Of a stretch of DNA of 5,452 nt, positions 1-5,052 are shown piece after piece. The translations under genes were made by a program, and so were the position numbers. Location: contig JAHEFC010000290.1 in the NCBI GenBank assembly GCA_024640385.1, positions 1 through 5,452 on the forward strand, in the 5' to 3' direction. The number at the start of each line of letters is the position of its first letter. Position 1 is the first letter of the stretch. This DNA is from Sphingobacteriales bacterium. GTDB taxonomy: Bacteria > Bacteroidota > Bacteroidia > Chitinophagales > Chitinophagaceae. The notes beneath the pieces were generated by a model that ran no database searches, was not told the origin of the DNA, and saw only the letters and a list, made by a program, of their open reading frames with translations.

Positions 1-437
1 CCGGAGGAGCAGATTATGCCCAGCCGCCCAACAATATCGGAACTGACCCTTCTTTCATGCGGGTGCTGGCAGGTAATCAGACCGTGGTCAACGCGTCATT
101 GGGAGTGGATTGGAATCATGAAGGGAATAAACACTGGCTTTTTTCCTTTCACACAGATAAGCATTTTGCAGATATCGATAAAAGTGTAAAAGGGCATTAC
201 CTCACCATCAAGAACTGGGATAACTATCATCTTGCCATAGGCAAGCAAAGATCTTTCGGTAACAGTGACTGGGTGATTGGCATGAGGTATAGTTTTGCCA
301 GGAAGACCGATGCCACACAACCCTATAGTTTTGATGATCCAACAGAAGATAATTACCTGCAGGGCAACAGGCAAACCGGCACTGTAATTGCCACGAGTAT
401 CCAGCTTATGCTGAGTTATGCATTCAGATTCAGGTAA
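1..437 (+). CDS. Probable outer-membrane beta-barrel protein, C-terminal part (5' end outside window)
   Basis: The frame is open from base 3 to the TAA at 435-437, giving 144 visible residues. An internal ATG at 57 is not a convincing start because the frame stays open upstream (GGADYAQPP...). I do not recognise the family. The chain shows short alternating polar/hydrophobic stretches rich in aromatic residues (around HWLFSF, YHLAIGK, WVIGMRYSF and the final IQLMLSYAFRFR), separated by polar loops rich in D, N and G. This is the usual look of antiparallel strands of an outer-membrane barrel, and the protein ends in an aromatic strand with a terminal FRFR. There are no hydrophobic helices. The next gene starts 35 bp downstream on the same strand with no visible terminator between, so co-transcription is possible. 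The barrel assignment is inferred from strand pattern only; a periplasmic beta-rich protein is the alternative. Confidence 0.6.
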   Translation, partial: GGADYAQPPNNIGTDPSFMRVLAGNQTVVNASLGVDWNHEGNKHWLFSFHTDKHFADIDKSVKGHYLTIKNWDNYHLAIGKQRSFGNSDWVIGMRYSFARKTDATQPYSFDDPTEDNYLQGNRQTGTVIATSIQLMLSYAFRFR

Positions 438-472
438 GGATTGTAAATTACTGCTTCAATTGCTGATTGCCG

Positions 473-1477
473 ATGAAGCGTAAAGAGTTTCTTTCCATTT
501 TTCCCGCACTGGGTGCTGCGGCCAATTCAGGGTTGGAAGAGTCATCTCATGTGGTAACTGTTCCTCCATTTCTCAAACCTGGCGACAAGATCGCGATCAC
601 CTCGCCCGCCGGGTATATTACACTGGAAGATATACAGCCTGCGAAGCAAATGCTGGAGCAGTGGGGATTGGTAGTGAGGGTTGGCAATACCATTGGCAAG
701 CGAGATTTCACATTTGGCGGCACGGACGAAGAGAGGCTGATGGATCTCCAGCTTTTACTGGACGATCATACGGTCAAGGCGATCATGTGTGCCAGGGGAG
801 GATATGGTGTGAACCGGATCCTTGATCAGTTGAATTTCTCGCGATTTCTCAGGCAACCCAAATGGGTGATCGGATTTTCAGATATTACTGCCCTCCATCT
901 CCACCTGCTGCGTAACTGTAATGTGGCTTCCATTCACTCAAAGATGTGCAACAGTTTCCCTAAAGACTGGGCTGCTGCAGAACCTGTTGTACAGGAGAGT
1001 ATTCTGTCTGTCAAAAGGGCCCTGGATGGAACAAAGATGAAGTATACCGCACTGCCTGATGAAAACAACAGGACGGGTATCGGCGAGGGTTTATTGGTAG
1101 GAGGAAATCTCTCGATCATTATCAGTATGATGGGGACGAAGTCTGAGCTGAATACTGATGGACGCATTTTATTCCTGGAAGAAGTAGGTGAATACATGTA
1201 CAGCCTGGACAGGATGTTGATGACTTTAAAAAGGGCTGGTAAACTCAGCAAATTAAAAGGGCTGGTGATCGGTGGATTCAACAAGATCAAAACTGATGAC
1301 CCCGGCGAGGAGTTCGGCCGGAGCTTATACGAGGTGGTGATGGGCAAAGTTGCAGAATATAAATATCCCGTTTGTTTTGGATTCCCCATAGGGCACCAGA
1401 AAGAAAATTATGCGCTGAGGCACGGGGCACATCATGTGCTTACGGTGCGGAAGGATTCAGTTGAACTATCGGGGTAG
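473..1477 (+). CDS. Peptidase S66 family protein (LD-carboxypeptidase, LdcA-like) with export-like leader
   Basis: 334 residues starting at ATG 473. An in-frame TTG at 467 would add two residues and is less likely. The S66 family cleaves the bond between meso-diaminopimelate and the terminal D-Ala of murein tetrapeptides; some members are microcin-immunity proteins. Family marks: PAGY near residue 46, GTDEERL near 83-89, ARGGYG near 107-112, the nucleophile Ser136 in GFSDIT, the acidic residue in FLEEVGE (probably Glu236) before the SLDRML helix, and His308 in GHQKENYALRHGA. The Ser-Glu-His triad is therefore complete. Unlike the paralogue at 3341-4261, it has about 25 extra N-terminal residues: a basic start (MKRK), the apolar run FLSIFPALGAAA, then a polar linker. 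This resembles a short Sec or weak Tat (RKxFL) signal and suggests a periplasmic location, though the twin arginine is incomplete. It follows the barrel gene by 35 bp and converges on fhs. Confidence 0.92.
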   Translation: MKRKEFLSIFPALGAAANSGLEESSHVVTVPPFLKPGDKIAITSPAGYITLEDIQPAKQMLEQWGLVVRVGNTIGKRDFTFGGTDEERLMDLQLLLDDHTVKAIMCARGGYGVNRILDQLNFSRFLRQPKWVIGFSDITALHLHLLRNCNVASIHSKMCNSFPKDWAAAEPVVQESILSVKRALDGTKMKYTALPDENNRTGIGEGLLVGGNLSIIISMMGTKSELNTDGRILFLEEVGEYMYSLDRMLMTLKRAGKLSKLKGLVIGGFNKIKTDDPGEEFGRSLYEVVMGKVAEYKYPVCFGFPIGHQKENYALRHGAHHVLTVRKDSVELSG

Positions 1478-1482
1478 GAAGT

Positions 1483-1549
1483 TAGGCGAGAGGTGAGAGG
1501 CGAGAGGTGAGAGATTTCCTATCGCCTAACGCCCTACGCTTCTCGCCTA
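1483..1549. terminator. Long imperfect hairpin between convergent genes; candidate bidirectional terminator
   Basis: Bases 1483-1510 pair with 1522-1549 around an 11-nt loop (1511-1521). The outermost 7 bp (TAGGCGA with TCGCCTA) match perfectly. The remaining 21 positions pair with a few mismatches if G-U is allowed. The hairpin begins 6 bp after the S66 stop codon, and its right arm includes the fhs stop codon at 1547-1549. It therefore sits where a shared terminator for two convergent transcripts is expected. There is no clear T-run on either side, so intrinsic termination is not proven. Confidence 0.45.
1484..1549. repeat. Heptamer array in opposed orientation (AGGCGAG family)
   Basis: Four 7-bp units read AGGCGAG, AGGTGAG, AGGCGAG, AGGTGAG at 1484-1511. 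After a 10-bp spacer, four units of the reverse orientation follow at 1522-1549: TCGCCTA, ACGCCCT, ACGCTTC, TCGCCTA. The array fills almost the whole gap between the S66 stop (1477) and the fhs stop. The units belong to the same family as the array at 4272-4341. Confidence 0.85.
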
Positions 1550-3157
1550 GAATGCAAGTGCTGCTGGCTTCTCCGGCAACCCTGGCATCCTCATCATCTC
1601 TCCGCAAACCGCCACTATAAAGCCGGCTCCTGAATTGATGATCAGGTCGTCGACGGTGATGGTGAAATTCTTGTAACGATGTATGTCTTCAGGCGTATCG
1701 GTAAATGAATACTGCGTTTTTGCTATACAAACAGGATATTGCTGGTATCCCATATTGGTGATCTCTTTCAGTTTAAGCCTGGCCTTTTTTTCCAGGATGA
1801 TATCATCAGCGCCGTAAATGCCCAGGGCTACCTTCCTGATCTTGGCCTCAATGGGGTCATTGATCTCATAGGTGTGGGAGATGTGTTCAGGTTTGGTGGC
1901 AGTCAGTTCCACTATCTTTTCAGCCGCTTCAAGGGCGCCTTCACCACCGTTTTTGTAAGCATTGTTGACCGCATAGGGAACATTTCGTTGTTCGCACCAA
2001 TTCCTGATGAGCTGAAGTTCTTCATCTGTATCAAAATCAAACCGGTTCAATACTACCAGAACCTGCTGGTCAAAAGTCCTGAGAATGTGTAAGTGTCTTT
2101 CCAGGTTGCGCATACCCTTCACGATCCCTTCGGGATCCGCACTGCTGATCTTTGTATATGGGACTTCACCATGAAGTTTTAACGACTGTGTGGTGACCAC
2201 CAGCACACTCAATGCAGGAGTGATCCCTGCAACCCTGCATTTGATGTTGAAGAATTTTTCTGCACCAAGGTCTGAACCGAAACCTGCTTCCGTGATCACA
2301 TAATCGGACAGGTTCATGGCATATTTGGTAGCCATAACTGAGTTGCAGCCATGCGCAATGTTTGCAAAAGGCCCGCCATGAACCAGTGCCGGTGTTCCTT
2401 CCAAAGTCTGCACGAGGTTTGGATGTAATGCATCTTTCAGCAGGGCATGTATGGCACCGCCAACCCCCAGATCTGATACCCGAAATGATTTTTTTGCGGC
2501 AGTGGTGGCTAAGAGGATATTGTCGATCCTGGTTCTCAGGTCTTCCTGGTCTTTGGCAAGGCAAAGGATGGCCATGAGTTCGGAGGCCGGTGTGATATCA
2601 AACCCGGTTTCAGCAGGAATACCGTTCTTGCCTCCATGAAGACCGGTGATGATATAGCGCAAGGAACGGTCGTTCACATCCATGACCCTTCTCCAATAGA
2701 TTTCCTTGAGTTCTTCAGGTGTGCCTTGACGGTAGTAATTGTAGTTGTCCAGCAAGGCTGCTAATGTATTGTTGGCGGCGGATATCGCATGGAAATCGCC
2801 AGTGAAATGCATATTGATCTCATCTGCCGGAACCAGCTGGGAACGTCCGGCTCCAGTAGCACCGCCCTTCATGCCAAATACGGGGCCCAGTGAGGGCTCT
2901 CGAAGTGCAAGCATCACATTTTTACCAAACCTTTGCATGGCATCGGCAAGTCCGATAGAAGTTGTGGTTTTACCATTACCGGCTTTGGTGGGTGTGATGG
3001 AAGTGACCAGGACCAGTTTGGACGATCTGATCTTTTTTTCGTCAAAACCAGGCAAACTGATCTTGGCTTTGTACTTACCATAGGTGGTGACTTGGTCTGC
3101 GCTTAAGCCCAATTTGTCCGAGAGGGCCGTTATTGGTTGTATGGATGGATAGATCAT
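1547..3157 (-). CDS. fhs: Formate-tetrahydrofolate ligase (10-formyl-THF synthetase)
   Basis: 536 residues from the ATG at 3157-3155 to TAG at 1549-1547. It catalyses ATP + formate + tetrahydrofolate to 10-formyl-THF + ADP + phosphate, in the cytoplasm, feeding one-carbon metabolism. Family marks: YGKYKAKIS near 26-34, the phosphate loop AGNGKTTT (59-66), REPSLGP (86-92), GMKGGATGAG (95-104), HFTGD (117-121), HGGPFANIAHGCNS (260-273), EAGFGSDLGAEKF (290-302), GGEG (404-407), AKTQYSF (479-485) and MPGLP (524-528). An upstream in-frame ATG at 3250 would add 31 residues, mostly translated heptamer repeat (QPATC...), so the later start is chosen. Two oddities: several signature positions differ from the usual family pattern (AGEGKT, GGGY, LKxHGG), and both termini look short. 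The usual N-terminal DIEIAQ-type stretch and the C-terminal DID...GLF tail are absent. Family membership is certain; full activity is not. Confidence 0.95.
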   Translation of the reverse strand: MIYPSIQPITALSDKLGLSADQVTTYGKYKAKISLPGFDEKKIRSSKLVLVTSITPTKAGNGKTTTSIGLADAMQRFGKNVMLALREPSLGPVFGMKGGATGAGRSQLVPADEINMHFTGDFHAISAANNTLAALLDNYNYYRQGTPEELKEIYWRRVMDVNDRSLRYIITGLHGGKNGIPAETGFDITPASELMAILCLAKDQEDLRTRIDNILLATTAAKKSFRVSDLGVGGAIHALLKDALHPNLVQTLEGTPALVHGGPFANIAHGCNSVMATKYAMNLSDYVITEAGFGSDLGAEKFFNIKCRVAGITPALSVLVVTTQSLKLHGEVPYTKISSADPEGIVKGMRNLERHLHILRTFDQQVLVVLNRFDFDTDEELQLIRNWCEQRNVPYAVNNAYKNGGEGALEAAEKIVELTATKPEHISHTYEINDPIEAKIRKVALGIYGADDIILEKKARLKLKEITNMGYQQYPVCIAKTQYSFTDTPEDIHRYKNFTITVDDLIINSGAGFIVAVCGEMMRMPGLPEKPAALAF

Positions 3158-3162
3158 ATATT

Positions 3163-3220
3163 CAGGTTGCAGGTGGCAGGTTGCAGGTTGCAGGTGCAGG
3201 TTGCAGGTTGCAGGTTGCAG
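3163..3220. repeat. Heptamer array (CAGGTTG family) in the fhs leader
   Basis: Eight tandem units on the + strand: CAGGTTG, CAGGTGG, CAGGTTG, CAGGTTG, CAGGTG (one base short), then three CAGGTTG, followed by a partial CAG. The array ends 5 bp from the fhs start codon, so it would be part of the untranslated leader of fhs unless transcription starts inside it. It differs in sequence from the TCGCCTY arrays but shares the period of 7 and an AGG core. Confidence 0.9.
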
Positions 3221-3250
3221 AATTGATGCAACCAGCAACTTGTTGAGCAA

Positions 3251-3269
3251 AATTGGATATTCGCCAATT
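3251..3269. promoter_or_regulatory. Short inverted repeat in the divergent fhs / S66 intergenic region
   Basis: AATTGG (3251-3256) and CCAATT (3264-3269) are perfect inverted arms around a 7-bp spacer. The site lies in the 183-bp gap between the divergent starts of fhs and the second S66 gene, beyond the heptamer array. It could be an operator or a chance hairpin. Besides this and the array, I see no convincing promoter pair, riboswitch or small gene in the gap. Confidence 0.2.
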
Positions 3270-3340
3270 CACAGGCATTGATGTCGGTTGCTTCTGCTAA
3301 TGATTCACGTCATATCATTATCTTTCAATAAAAATAGTCC

Positions 3341-4261
3341 TTGAAGCCTATCATCATTCCACCTTATCTGAAAAAAGGCGACATTATAGGTATAGTTTGT
3401 CCTGCCGGGTATATGCCTGCCAAAAAACTGGCAACTGCCATCAGGGTAATAGAGAGCGATTGGGGGTATAGGGTAAAACTAGGTGCTACCGTGGGCCACC
3501 AGTTCCATTATTTCTCGGGTACCGATGAGGAGAGGTTACACGATCTTCAGGTGATGATGGACGATCCGGGGGTGCATGCCATTTTATGTGGCAGGGGCGG
3601 GTACGGAACCGGCCGCATCATTGAGCAGCTGGATTTTTCCCGGTTCCGTAAACATCCCAAATGGATCATAGGGTTCAGTGATATTACCATCCTGCATGCC
3701 CATCTTTTTTCACGTTATCGCATCGCTTCTTTACACGCCCCCATGGCCAATGCATTTAATGACGGGGGATACAGAAATGACTATGTGCTGTCTTTAAGGC
3801 ATGCGTTGCAGGGGAAAAAAGGAAATTATGCGGCATCCTGCCATCCTTTCAATCATCCCGGCAAGGCAAGTGGGGTGCTGGTGGGAGGGAATCTGGCACT
3901 GGTAACTCACCTGGTGGGTACTAGTTCCGATTTTGACACCAGGGGAAAGATCCTGTTCCTTGAAGATGTTGGCGAATACCTGTATAATATTGACCGGATG
4001 TTATACCAGTTGAAGCGAAGCGGCAAACTTGACCAACTGGCAGGATTGGTGCTTGGAAAATTCTCGGATGTGAAGGATACGGACATCCCCTTCGGGAAAA
4101 CGGCAGACGAGATCATACATGATTTAGTGAAGGAGTATAAATTTCCCATCTGCTACGATTTTCCCGTCAGCCACGAAACCGAGAATTATGCCCTGAAAAC
4201 CGGTGCTGTTTACCAGTTGACCGTGACCAGGAATAAAGTAACATTGAAAGAGAAAGGCTGA
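3341..4261 (+). CDS. Peptidase S66 family protein (LD-carboxypeptidase, LdcA-like), cytoplasmic form
   Basis: 306 residues, starting at TTG 3341. An in-frame TAG sits at 3335-3337, only one codon before the TTG, and the next in-frame ATG is inside the conserved PAGYM motif, so TTG is the only reasonable start. No Shine-Dalgarno-like sequence precedes it. The S66 marks are PPYLKKGD (7-14), PAGY (21-24), GTDEERL (60-66), GRGGYG (84-89), nucleophile Ser113 in GFSDIT, probable Glu208 in FLEDVGEYLYNIDRML, and His278 in SHETENYALKTGA. The likely role is trimming of murein tetrapeptides to tripeptides during cell-wall recycling. It aligns along its whole length with the product of 473-1477 (by eye a little under half identical) but has no leader peptide, as expected for a cytoplasmic enzyme. 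It is divergent from fhs and convergent with the small regulator gene. Confidence 0.92.
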   Translation: MKPIIIPPYLKKGDIIGIVCPAGYMPAKKLATAIRVIESDWGYRVKLGATVGHQFHYFSGTDEERLHDLQVMMDDPGVHAILCGRGGYGTGRIIEQLDFSRFRKHPKWIIGFSDITILHAHLFSRYRIASLHAPMANAFNDGGYRNDYVLSLRHALQGKKGNYAASCHPFNHPGKASGVLVGGNLALVTHLVGTSSDFDTRGKILFLEDVGEYLYNIDRMLYQLKRSGKLDQLAGLVLGKFSDVKDTDIPFGKTADEIIHDLVKEYKFPICYDFPVSHETENYALKTGAVYQLTVTRNKVTLKEKG

Positions 4262-4271
4262 GTCGCTGCCC

Positions 4272-4341
4272 TCGCCTCACGCCTTTCGCCTCTCGCCTTT
4301 CGCCTTTCGCCTCTCGCCTCACGCCTTTCGCCTCTCGCCTC
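4272..4341. repeat. Ten-unit heptamer array (TCGCCTY family) between convergent genes
   Basis: Ten uninterrupted 7-bp units match (T/A)CGCCT(C/T). The order is TCGCCTC, ACGCCTT, TCGCCTC, TCGCCTT, TCGCCTT, TCGCCTC, TCGCCTC, ACGCCTT, TCGCCTC, TCGCCTC. Units 1-3 recur as units 7-9, a sign of a 42-bp duplication. The array begins 11 bp after the stop of the second S66 gene and ends 4 bp before the stop of the regulator gene, so it occupies nearly the whole gap. All units point one way, so unlike 1484-1549 it cannot fold on itself. Confidence 0.93.
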
Positions 4342-4344
4342 ACA

Positions 4345-4545
4345 TCAGTCTTCCTCTTCCAGCAAAAAGATTTCCTCCACGTTCTTGCCGAACAGTTTTG
4401 CGATCTTCAGCGCAAGCACTGTTGATGGGACGTATTTATTACTTTCCATAGCGTTGATGGTTTGCCTTGAAACGCCGATCTGCTCGGCCAATTGCTGCTG
4501 GGTGATATTATGGATGGCTCTTTCCACCCTGATTGTGTTTTTCAT
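4345..4545 (-). CDS. Small Xre/Cro-type helix-turn-helix transcriptional regulator
   Basis: 66 residues, consisting of a DNA-binding domain and little else. The helix-turn-helix is clear: QQQLAEQIG (17-24, helix 2) and SRQTINAMES (26-35, recognition helix), followed by the NKYVPSTVLALKIAKLFGKNVEEIF segment typical of the family. An acidic tail (LLEEED) ends the protein. The ATG lies 4 nt after the TGA of the membrane-protein gene upstream, so translation is probably coupled. Small regulators of this type next to a multi-pass membrane protein recur in Bacteroidota and Firmicutes. The likely role is autoregulation of this pair, possibly through the inverted repeat at 4989-5033. The target and signal are unknown. 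Confidence 0.9.
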   Translation of the reverse strand: MKNTIRVERAIHNITQQQLAEQIGVSRQTINAMESNKYVPSTVLALKIAKLFGKNVEEIFLLEEED

Positions 4546-4549
4546 GGTT

Positions 4550-4990
4550 TCATTCGGGGTTGGTGATCCTGTTTTTCCTTAACACTACATGGAACCTTAT
4601 GATGAAAATGATCAGCACGGTGAGCATATTGTACATCATCACATCAATATATGCGAAGCCATGGATCAGCCAGGTTGCCACCAGGAGTAAAATATAATTG
4701 ATGAGTACAGCCCATTGGAGTGATTCCAGCCGGATGGTGTTGATGTACTCATCTTCCTGCTTTTCTCTTGCAAAGGCGATGAATAGCAGGGCTACAATAA
4801 TGCCTGTCAGAGCCAGCTCGTCGGTCAGGTTGAAATGCTTATCAAGGAACTCCTTCTGACTCTTTTCGATCTCGAGAAAATCGAATTCGAAATTTGCAAA
4901 CCTGTAAAAAGCCCCCAGTACAAGCGAGGGTATCAGCAGGATGATGCCAATCCATTTGTATTTGTTCGGTAACAATAATGTCGATTTCAT
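4550..4990 (-). CDS. Four-helix integral membrane protein of unknown function, partner of the Xre regulator
   Basis: 146 residues. Four hydrophobic segments are visible at about 12-30, 57-74, 92-110 and 115-137. Between the first two is an aromatic/acidic stretch (NFEFDFLEIEKSQKEF, about 33-48). Between segments 2 and 3 lies a charged loop, AREKQEDEYINTIRLESL, which looks like the best-conserved cytoplasmic feature of such proteins. The C-terminus is basic (RKNRITNPE). I do not know a biochemical function. It is the first gene of a probable two-gene operon with the helix-turn-helix gene (4-nt gap), which suggests a sensor or a modulator of the regulator. The start codon (4990-4988) overlaps the inner arm of a perfect inverted repeat. 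The alpha/beta-hydrolase gene ends 56 bp upstream on the same strand. Confidence 0.85.
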   Translation of the reverse strand: MKSTLLLPNKYKWIGIILLIPSLVLGAFYRFANFEFDFLEIEKSQKEFLDKHFNLTDELALTGIIVALLFIAFAREKQEDEYINTIRLESLQWAVLINYILLLVATWLIHGFAYIDVMMYNMLTVLIIFIIRFHVVLRKNRITNPE

Positions 4991-5033
4991 ATGTAAAGTT
5001 TTATGGACTAAAAGTAAAACAAACTTTACATAT
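4989..5033. promoter_or_regulatory. Perfect 13-bp inverted repeat, candidate operator of the membrane protein / Xre operon
   Basis: ATATGTAAAGTTT at 4989-5001 is exactly repeated in inverse as AAACTTTACATAT at 5021-5033, with a 19-bp spacer. Arm centres are 32 bp apart, close to three helical turns, so both would face the same side of DNA. A further GTAAA at 5014-5018 forms a smaller palindrome with the outer arm (GTAAA, 6 bp, TTTAC; 5014-5029). The inner arm overlaps the ATG of the membrane-protein gene. The position suits repression by the Xre protein, which is an inference. Confidence 0.6.
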
Positions 5034-5052
5034 AGACAAGATATTTTTACAA
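5020..5052 (-). promoter_or_regulatory. Candidate Bacteroidota-type promoter for the membrane protein / Xre operon
   Basis: On the minus strand TTG (5052-5050) is followed after 21 nt by TAAAGTTTG (5028-5020). The known Bacteroidota consensus is TTTG, about 19-21 nt, then TAnnTTTG. The downstream element here has one base too many, so the match is approximate. The element overlaps the outer arm of the inverted repeat, which would let a bound repressor block it. Confidence 0.25.

Noticed and set aside
934..1389. Open frame of 151 codons on the - strand inside the first S66 gene
   Set aside because: It is opposite the conserved catalytic region. A similar antisense frame lies at the same place in the paralogue (3907-4149), which reflects shared codons and not a gene.
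1739..2092. Open frame of 117 codons on the + strand inside fhs
   Set aside because: It is antisense to a strongly recognisable enzyme, its product matches no family I know, and other shadow frames occur across the same gene (2166-2564, 2362-2577, 2451-2639, 2745-3083).
3158..3250. 31-residue N-terminal extension of fhs
   Set aside because: Most of it is the translated heptamer array; homology to the family begins only after the ATG at 3157.
3319..3326. TATCTTTC before the second S66 gene as a Bacteroidota -7 element
   Set aside because: It matches TAnnTTTG except the last base, but no TTG lies at the proper distance upstream and the leader would be under 10 nt.
3158..3340. Folate (THF) riboswitch upstream of fhs
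   Set aside because: No pseudoknot-like pairing or conserved core can be seen; the leader is mostly heptamer repeat.
4272..4341. CRISPR array
   Set aside because: Units are 7 bp, directly abutting with no spacers, and no cas-like gene is present.
4345..4990. Toxin-antitoxin pair
   Set aside because: The membrane protein is 146 residues with four helices and no toxin motif, and the pair resembles regulator plus membrane partner modules more than a toxin system.
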